Below are positions 1-3,886 of a stretch of 8,561 nucleotides of DNA, piece by piece (the stretch's first letter is position 1; the number at the start of each line of letters is the position of its first letter). The stretch spans positions 1 to 8,561 of the forward strand of contig JAFMBU010000065.1 in the NCBI GenBank assembly GCA_017858295.1, given 5' to 3'. The notes under the pieces are model-generated. The model was not told the origin of the DNA. It saw only the letters and a program-made list of their open reading frames with translations, and made no database searches. Made by a program: the position numbers and the translations under genes. Origin of the DNA: Porticoccaceae bacterium (GTDB taxonomy: Bacteria > Pseudomonadota > Gammaproteobacteria > Pseudomonadales > Porticoccaceae).

Positions 1-340
1 GAATGGTCTGCAGTGCACCGCGAATGGTTTCAAGCTTATGGTTGATTAAAATTTCATTGCGCCGGTGCAGATCGCGACACTGGCTCATTAAATCCACTAC
101 CTGATCCCAGATCACGACGGTGGCCGCAGCCTTATCTTGATCGTCAGTGTGAGCTTTAATTTTTTCCAGCAGTTCGTCGCTAGCCAAAAAATGGAGTATC
201 TCCAGCTTTTGTGCCTGGAGAGTTTCAAATGTGGCTAGATCCTGCTGTTTGAGCGCATCAAACTCGCTGTCGAGCACTAGCTTCAAGGCTTGGGCTTTGT
301 GTACGGCCTGTGTCAGATGGTCTAAGTCAGATTGGTTCAT
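1..340 (-). CDS. flgN: FlgN, flagellar export chaperone (C-terminal end cut by window edge)
   Basis: FlgN is a cytoplasmic export chaperone that binds the hook-filament junction proteins FlgK and FlgL and brings them to the flagellar type III export gate. About 113 codons are visible, against a usual family length near 140-155, so only the C-terminal end is missing. The translation starts MNQSDLDHLTQAVHKAQALK and is almost all charged and leucine-rich helix, as expected for this helical family. Near the edge it reads CRDLHRRNEILINHKLETIR, which resembles the conserved FlgN pattern of arginine-asparagine followed by a leucine/isoleucine helix. The ATG at 340 is the only plausible start: upstream in-frame codons offer no ATG, GTG or TTG before the terminator. 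No Shine-Dalgarno sequence is visible in front of it. It lies directly downstream of flgM on the same strand, with an intrinsic terminator between them. Identity rests on helical character plus position; fairly sure. Confidence 0.85.
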   Translation of the reverse strand, partial: MNQSDLDHLTQAVHKAQALKLVLDSEFDALKQQDLATFETLQAQKLEILHFLASDELLEKIKAHTDDQDKAAATVVIWDQVVDLMSQCRDLHRRNEILINHKLETIRGALQTI

Positions 341-382
341 GTTTGCAGCATACTGCCAAGCAGACGAATACGAAAGGATATT

Positions 383-411
383 AAAAAAAAAGCCACTCTC
401 AAGGAGTGGCT
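383..411 (-). terminator. Rho-independent terminator after flgM
   Basis: Read leftward, this is an 8-bp perfect stem (AGCCACTC / GAGTGGCT) with a 5-base loop, followed at once by eight U residues. It lies about 60 bp past the flgM stop codon and about 40 bp before the flgN start. It should end most transcripts from flgM, so flgN would depend on readthrough or on a promoter that I do not see. Confidence 0.88.
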
Positions 412-472
412 GATTGTCGTTTGCGGCTAAAGCATGTGAGGCAATGAGCCAGAGTTACGCTTGAAAAGAAGC

Positions 473-778
473 TTATTTACCACCTAACATGCTTTCAATA
501 GCGACAAAGCTTTCCGCAATACGGCGCTCATCCAGGGGATAGTTACCCTCGGCGAGTGCCTGTTTTATCTCAGCGACTTTAGCCTCGTCAAACTCACCAG
601 CGGTCATTGCTGTTTCCGCAGCTTTGCTGAGAATAACTTCATCATTCGCTGAAGGGCGGGGTGCCGCGGAGGCACTGTTCGCTGTCGCCTCAGGCGCAGA
701 TTTGTTGTTTTTTAACTTATCCGCGGAGCTGTTCATCTCAACAGCGCTGCGCCCAAGCTTTGAAATACCGTCTGTCAT
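473..778 (-). CDS. flgM: FlgM, anti-sigma-28 factor
   Basis: FlgM binds sigma-28 (FliA) in the cytoplasm and blocks late flagellar transcription. It is secreted through the finished hook-basal body, which releases FliA. The product is 101 residues, normal for the family. The N-terminal half (MTDGISKLGRSA, then a Ser/Ala/Asn-rich stretch) is low in order, as expected for the secreted, unfolded part. The C-terminal half carries the sigma-binding helices, with the family pattern DEVILSKAAETAM (residues 46-58), then KVAEIKQALAEGNYPLDERR, ending IAESFVAIESMLGGK. The start is the ATG at 778, because AAGGA sits 7 bp upstream and the protein then begins in the family manner. A longer in-frame start at 808 would add ten unlike residues. 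The gene lies 144 bp downstream of flgA. It has a sigma-28 type promoter just upstream and is followed by a terminator, so it can form its own short unit. Confidence 0.95.
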   Translation of the reverse strand: MTDGISKLGRSAVEMNSSADKLKNNKSAPEATANSASAAPRPSANDEVILSKAAETAMTAGEFDEAKVAEIKQALAEGNYPLDERRIAESFVAIESMLGGK

Positions 779-829
779 TTGATTGTCCTTTCGGGCTCTA
801 TGGCCCAAAGTTTACCGTCTTCTCTTAGT

Positions 830-856
830 ATATCGGCACCAGTTAAATTTTCTATA
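830..856 (-). promoter_or_regulatory. Sigma-28 (FliA) type promoter for flgM
   Basis: Read leftward, the site is TATAGAAA, 11 bases, then GCCGATAT. The enteric FliA consensus is TAAAGTTT-N11-GCCGATAA: the -10 box matches 7 of 8, the spacing is exact, and the -35 box matches 4 of 8. A start near 823 would give a leader of about 45 bases that includes the AAGGA ribosome site. FliA-driven flgM is known in enterics and Pseudomonas, where it replaces the FlgM lost to export. The -35 box is weak, so activity is an inference. Confidence 0.68.
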
Positions 857-865
857 GGGGAATAT

Positions 866-879
866 TGAAATTAATTTCA
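866..879. repeat. Perfect 14-bp palindrome upstream of the flgM promoter
   Basis: TGAAATTAATTTCA is perfectly self-complementary. It lies 9 bp beyond the outer edge of the flgM -35 box, so its centre falls about 50 bp upstream of the predicted start. That is where an activator or an AT-rich UP element would sit. The flanking bases do not extend the symmetry. No regulator can be named from the sequence. Confidence 0.5.
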
Positions 880-922
880 CTCTAGCCCCTAAGGCTATCT
901 TGGCTGATCGATCGGCGCAGCC

Positions 923-2053
923 CTATCTGGCGACAGTGCTCAATCCCCGGGCCTGACCTACAGCTGTGGCAATCCCCTGGATCTCTTCGCCGGACTCTGT
1001 GTTGAGCAGCAGTACGCGCTGCTCGAGGCGCGCATTTTCCAGGGCCAGCATGGTCACGGTAATCTCAAGTGCCCCGGTGCGCACGCTGAGCTGCACATTG
1101 TCACCTTTGCGAATGATATCAATTGGCGTCAGATCGGAGAGTCGAAGCAGGCTGCCTGCGGCGAGATTGCGAATGGCCTGCATCTGCTCGGCACTGCGGT
1201 AATTTTGCAAGCTGTCGTTGGGCAGCTTGCCATAATAGTCTTGCAGAGCAATGTTAGAGCGGGTGATGGCTTGCCCTCGGGGAATTCCGGACTGGGTTAT
1301 CAATACCTGGTGTCGCTGCTTTATATCGTAGTTGGAGAGGATCTTGCCCGGGGCTAAATCTCTAGCAGCGCGGGCGCCATCCAGTTGCTCGAGAGTCACT
1401 GTTTGACTCCTAGAGGAAGTCGCCGAGGCGATCAATATGCTGTCAATACTGCTGCTCTCAATAATCTCTCCGGCGCCTACAGCCCGGTTCAATCTATAGC
1501 CCTCGATGGGGGTGACGAGCTGGCGTTGCATAACCAGATCTCCGGCTCTTACCGCTGAGGCCAGGCTAAAGCCTTCTATAGCGCGAAGATCACTAGCCAA
1601 ACCAGCAATGGAGCTGGACAGGCTTACCAACTCGACATCAGCGCTGACCAGCTGATGGCCAGCTTTAAAGTTGCCGGTGTAACGCAGGGCGTTGTCAGAT
1701 TGGTGAACGCTAATACCCAAAAAAATCTGCCAGCCGCTTTGTGGGCAGCTAGCGCGCAGGGTTTTCTGGCTGGCGGCAAAAGGGTAGTTAAACTCAAAGG
1801 CGGTTTCACAGGCGGGAATAATCAAACGCCGGTCTGAGGCGGCCACTTCGACCATGGACTTCTGCACCTGACGATTCTCTGTTACCCAATTCTGGGCCTG
1901 AGAGACAAGTATATGTTTGTTATCAACACTTTGAGAAATTGTTTCGCCATGACCATTGCTGGCTGTGCTATCCAATGCAATTGCAGCGAAGGCAAGGTGC
2001 ATCGCGAGGCAGCCGAGAAAGAGCGTAAAAGGTTTTTTTAGGAAAACAAGCAT
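923..2053 (-). CDS. flgA: FlgA, P-ring assembly chaperone, enlarged with repeated SAF-like modules
   Basis: FlgA is a periplasmic chaperone that helps FlgI polymerise into the P ring around the rod. The product is 376 residues, much longer than the roughly 220-240 usual in enterics and Vibrio. Residues 1-26 form a Sec signal peptide: KK at 6-7, a hydrophobic core from PFTLFLG, and probable cleavage after AIA at 24-26. Residues 60-125 match the FlgA N-terminal domain, including the expected cysteine pair at 82 (IIPAC) and 103 (ASCPQSGW). From 129 to 314 come three successive pairs of SAF-like motifs. The last pair (GIPRGQAITRSNI at 256-268 and NLAAGSLLRLSDL at 296-308) leads into the normal C-terminal strand region (KGDNVQL; LLNTESGEEIQG). 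I chose the ATG at 2053 because it opens directly onto the signal peptide. A TTG at 2140 would add 29 unlike residues. No Shine-Dalgarno sequence is evident. It is divergent from flgB and is the first gene of flgA-flgM-flgN. Confidence 0.93.
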   Translation of the reverse strand: MLVFLKKPFTLFLGCLAMHLAFAAIALDSTASNGHGETISQSVDNKHILVSQAQNWVTENRQVQKSMVEVAASDRRLIIPACETAFEFNYPFAASQKTLRASCPQSGWQIFLGISVHQSDNALRYTGNFKAGHQLVSADVELVSLSSSIAGLASDLRAIEGFSLASAVRAGDLVMQRQLVTPIEGYRLNRAVGAGEIIESSSIDSILIASATSSRSQTVTLEQLDGARAARDLAPGKILSNYDIKQRHQVLITQSGIPRGQAITRSNIALQDYYGKLPNDSLQNYRSAEQMQAIRNLAAGSLLRLSDLTPIDIIRKGDNVQLSVRTGALEITVTMLALENARLEQRVLLLNTESGEEIQGIATAVGQARGLSTVAR

Positions 2054-2099
2054 GGGCCGAGTATGAGTGTAGATCGAGGGTGACGCAATACCGACATAG

Positions 2100-2151
2100 C
2101 GGCAATTGCCGGTGGCAAGACTGTGCCGAAAAAGTGGCAAAGTGCAAAGTG
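2100..2151. repeat. Short repeat cluster, possible enhancer for the sigma-54 promoter
   Basis: CGGCAATTGCCG (2100-2111) is a perfect 12-bp palindrome. It overlaps a second inverted repeat, TTGCC-GGT-GGCAA (2106-2118). GTGGCAA recurs as a direct repeat at 2112 and 2134, 22 bp apart, which is about two helical turns. AAAGTG then occurs three times, at 2131, 2139 and 2146. The cluster spans about 150 to 100 bp upstream of the start predicted for the sigma-54 promoter, the usual place for enhancer-binding activators such as FleR/FlrC or FleQ. The repeats are plain in the sequence; the role is inferred. Confidence 0.45.
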
Positions 2152-2173
2152 AAGGGTAGATTTATAATGCCTA

Positions 2174-2201
2174 ACTATATGATATTAAACAGGTTTCTCA
2201 A
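2174..2201 (-). promoter_or_regulatory. Sigma-70 like promoter toward flgA
   Basis: Read leftward, TTGAGA, 16 bases, then TATAGT: each box matches 5 of 6 of the housekeeping consensus. A start near 2167 would leave a leader of about 115 bases before the flgA ATG. It lies in an AT-rich stretch where chance matches are more likely, so confidence is moderate. Confidence 0.5.
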
Positions 2202-2226
2202 TAAAATGCGGCAACATACCAGAGTT

Positions 2227-2243
2227 TGGCACTGCTTTTGCAT
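2227..2243 (+). promoter_or_regulatory. Sigma-54 (RpoN) promoter for flgB operon
   Basis: TGGCAC, 5 bases, TTGCAT matches the -24/-12 consensus (TGGCAC-N5-TTGCA/T) in full, with the GG and GC dinucleotides exactly 12 bp apart. Transcription should start near 2253, leaving a leader of about 84 bases before flgB. In Pseudomonas and Vibrio the flgB operon is RpoN-dependent and needs the activator FleR or FlrC, which agrees with this site. Confidence 0.87.
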
Positions 2244-2298
2244 TATCTCCAGAGACGGGTTCTTTTAGTGACGCTTTATATACAGCTCCTACTAAGAC

Positions 2299-2325
2299 TA
2301 ATCGGCCTAAGGGCAAAAAACTTTA
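2299..2325 (-). promoter_or_regulatory. Sigma-28 (FliA) promoter facing left, toward flgA and against flgB
   Basis: Read leftward, TAAAGTTT, 11 bases, GCCGATTA. The -35 box is an exact match to the enteric FliA consensus, the spacing is exact and the -10 box differs at one base. A start near 2292 would give a leader of about 240 bases before flgA and would pass straight through the sigma-54 promoter of flgB. The -35 box ends only 11 bp before the flgB start codon. The match is too good to dismiss, but what it transcribes for is not certain. Confidence 0.8.
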
Positions 2326-2336
2326 GCGAATTGATA

Positions 2337-2723
2337 ATGAAAATTTTTGATACGGCATTTGGACTACACGAAAAGGCACTCAACTTGCGCGCCCAGCGCA
2401 TGGAAGTGCTTTCGCAGAATATTGCCAATGCGGATACCCCGGGCTTTAAAGCTCGCGATATCGATTTTAAAAACGTGCTTAACAATGTGCAGAGTAGTTC
2501 CATGCGCGCAACTCATGCTGGCCATGTGCGTCATGCTGGCAGTGCCGGAGCTGGTTCCGGTCTGCTCTACACAGTGCCGTTCAGCACCGCGGTTGACGGC
2601 AACACGGTTGATATTTCTGTTGAGCATGCGAAATACGGTAAAGCGGCAGCCGAGTACCAGGCCACGCTGCGATTTATTGAAGGCAATATAGCCGGCGTGC
2701 GCAAAGCACTGCGAGGAGAATAA
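2337..2723 (+). CDS. flgB: FlgB, proximal rod protein
   Basis: FlgB is one of the rod subunits next to the MS ring. It is exported through the flagellar type III system without a cleaved signal. The product is 128 residues, a normal length. The N-terminal rod motif is complete (SQNIANADTPGFKARD, residues 26-41), and the C-terminal helix (YQATLRFIEGNIAGVRKAL) is the usual coiled-coil D0 end. I chose the ATG at 2337 because MKIFDTAFGLHEKAL is the family start. A long in-frame extension back to 2226 overlaps the sigma-54 promoter and is unlike FlgB, and a TTG at 2331 would add two residues. The ribosome site is poor: the nearest purine run, TAAGGG, lies about 23 bp upstream, and the space where one would normally sit is occupied by the leftward sigma-28 -35 box. 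It is first in the rightward operon, with flgC 5 bp downstream. Confidence 0.96.
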   Translation: MKIFDTAFGLHEKALNLRAQRMEVLSQNIANADTPGFKARDIDFKNVLNNVQSSSMRATHAGHVRHAGSAGAGSGLLYTVPFSTAVDGNTVDISVEHAKYGKAAAEYQATLRFIEGNIAGVRKALRGE

Positions 2724-2728
2724 TACAT

Positions 2729-3154
2729 ATGTCTATTTCAAATATATTTGGTATTGCTGCATCGGCGATGAACGCCCAGATGGTGCGCATGAACTCTACT
2801 GCTTCGAATATGGCCAATGCCGGAACGGTTGGCAGTTCTGCTGAGGAGGCCTACAAGGCCAAACGTCCGGTTTTTCAGGCGCTGCTACAAGAGCATCAGT
2901 TAGATCAGGGCGCGCAGTTTCTTGGTGGTGTGAAAATCATCGGCATGGTGGACGACGCTGAGCCAAATAAGAGGATGCATGATCCGGGCAATCCAGTAGC
3001 GGACAAAGATGGTTTTGTCTTTAGCTCTAATGTTAATGAAGTCACTGAAATGGTTGAAATGATGGGCGCAGCACGAAGCTATCAGAACAATGTTGAGGTG
3101 GTTAATACGGCGCGTGAGTTGATGATGCGCACCTTAGATATCACCAAGGCCTAG
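2729..3154 (+). CDS. flgC: FlgC, proximal rod protein
   Basis: FlgC is a proximal rod subunit that stacks with FlgB and FlgF beneath the distal rod. The product is 141 residues, a normal length. The N-terminal rod motif reads MNSTASNMANAGTVGSSAEE (residues 21-40), the gammaproteobacterial form, followed by AYKAKRPVFQALL. The C-terminal half has the conserved stretch SNVNEVTEMVEMMGAARSYQ and then NNVEVVNTARELMMRTLDI, the paired D0 helix. The start is supported by GAGGAG about 10 bp upstream, within the last codons of flgB, so the two genes are likely translated as a pair. Confidence 0.97.
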   Translation: MSISNIFGIAASAMNAQMVRMNSTASNMANAGTVGSSAEEAYKAKRPVFQALLQEHQLDQGAQFLGGVKIIGMVDDAEPNKRMHDPGNPVADKDGFVFSSNVNEVTEMVEMMGAARSYQNNVEVVNTARELMMRTLDITKA

Positions 3155-3165
3155 GACAAATAGTT

Positions 3166-3852
3166 ATGGTCAGCACAGTCACAGACACAACATTCTTAAC
3201 CAGTGACCAATATCTTGAAAAAGAAAATGCGGTCGCCTATGGCGAGGACGAGCTCGGGCAAGACGCGTTTTTGACGCTGTTTACCGCCCAGCTTCAAAAT
3301 CAGAATCCACTGGATCCCATGGATAACGAAGCTTTTGTTTCTCAGCTTGCCGAGTTCTCCTCTCTGGAGGGGATTAAAGGTATGCAGGGCTCTCTCGACA
3401 ATATGGTCAATGGCATGCGTCAGGACCAAATGGTTGCAGGTGCCAACCTAGTGGGTAAAAAGGTCCAGGTTGCCGGCGGCAACTTTACCGGTGGCAACGG
3501 CGAGATTACCAAGGGATCTATAGATCTGGAGAACGGTGCTCAGTCGGTTATTTTGAGTGTTTACGACCCTGCCTCAGGTGACCTTATTTACCGCGACACT
3601 CAGGGCGCAAGATTGCCTGGTCGCGCCGAAATGAACTGGAATGGCCGCGATCGCCAAGGCGAAATCGTCCCTGAAGGTAGCTATTTGATGTCCGCCAGTG
3701 CCGTGATCAACGGCAAATTAGAAACCGTGCCGGTTACCACTATGGCCGATGTCCGCAGCGTTAGCTGGGATCCCAGCGCGCAGGAAATAACTCTGGAAGT
3801 GGGAGATAACGTATTTGTCGCCCTCGCCGATATAGAACGCATTGCAATTTAA
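3166..3852 (+). CDS. flgD: FlgD, hook-cap scaffolding protein
   Basis: FlgD forms the temporary cap on which FlgE subunits assemble; it is replaced by FlgK when the hook is finished. The product is 228 residues, a normal length. The N-terminal FlgD signature is clear at residues 35-65: FLTLFTAQLQNQNPLDPMDN, then FVSQLAEFSSLEGI. The C-terminal two-thirds shows the tudor/Ig-like fold pattern: GANLVGKKVQV (about 92-102), SVILSVYDPASGDLIY, and MNWNGRDRQGEIVPEGSYLM, the expected W-x-G-x-D/N-x-G turn. It lies 11 bp after flgC, with AGGA overlapping the flgC stop codon as its ribosome site. An enlarged hook subunit downstream means this cap must handle an unusual client, but nothing odd is visible in FlgD itself. 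Confidence 0.96.
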   Translation: MVSTVTDTTFLTSDQYLEKENAVAYGEDELGQDAFLTLFTAQLQNQNPLDPMDNEAFVSQLAEFSSLEGIKGMQGSLDNMVNGMRQDQMVAGANLVGKKVQVAGGNFTGGNGEITKGSIDLENGAQSVILSVYDPASGDLIYRDTQGARLPGRAEMNWNGRDRQGEIVPEGSYLMSASAVINGKLETVPVTTMADVRSVSWDPSAQEITLEVGDNVFVALADIERIAI

Positions 3853-3886
3853 CAACAGAATTAGAAAGATCTTTGGAGAATAACTT

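Larger units (their letters stand above)
2054..2336. promoter_or_regulatory. Divergent flgA-flgB control region
   Basis: This 283-bp gap separates the two divergent flagellar units and holds no credible gene. Left to right it contains a cluster of GGCAA and AAAGTG repeats (2100-2151), a leftward sigma-70 like site (2174-2201), a rightward sigma-54 site (2227-2243) and a leftward sigma-28 site (2299-2325). Together they imply that three sigma factors act on this stretch, two of them reading toward flgA. Confidence 0.75.

Noticed and set aside
231..413. Rightward 60-codon open frame opposite flgN
   Set aside because: It is antisense to flgN and crosses the terminator, has no ribosome site, and its serine/cysteine-rich translation looks like a shadow frame.
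883..897. Hairpin TAGCC-CCTAA-GGCTA between flgA and flgM as a terminator
   Set aside because: The stem is only 5 bp and no U-run follows in the leftward direction.
2009..2020. Lipoprotein lipobox in the FlgA signal peptide (FLGC at residues 12-15)
   Set aside because: The -3 residue is phenylalanine, the cysteine lies inside the hydrophobic core, and a normal Sec cleavage site AIA follows; FlgA is a soluble periplasmic protein.
2113..2129. Leftward sigma-54 like site (CGGCAC-N4-TTGCC) upstream of flgA
   Set aside because: The GG and GC pairs are 11 bp apart instead of 12, which sigma-54 does not tolerate well, and it differs from consensus at two box positions.
2054..2140. N-terminal extension of FlgA from a TTG codon at 2140
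   Set aside because: The extra 29 residues do not resemble FlgA and would bury the signal peptide, which begins exactly at the ATG at 2053.
2226..2336. N-terminal extension of FlgB back to 2226
   Set aside because: It overlaps the sigma-54 promoter and its predicted start site, and FlgB proteins begin at MKIFD-like residues.
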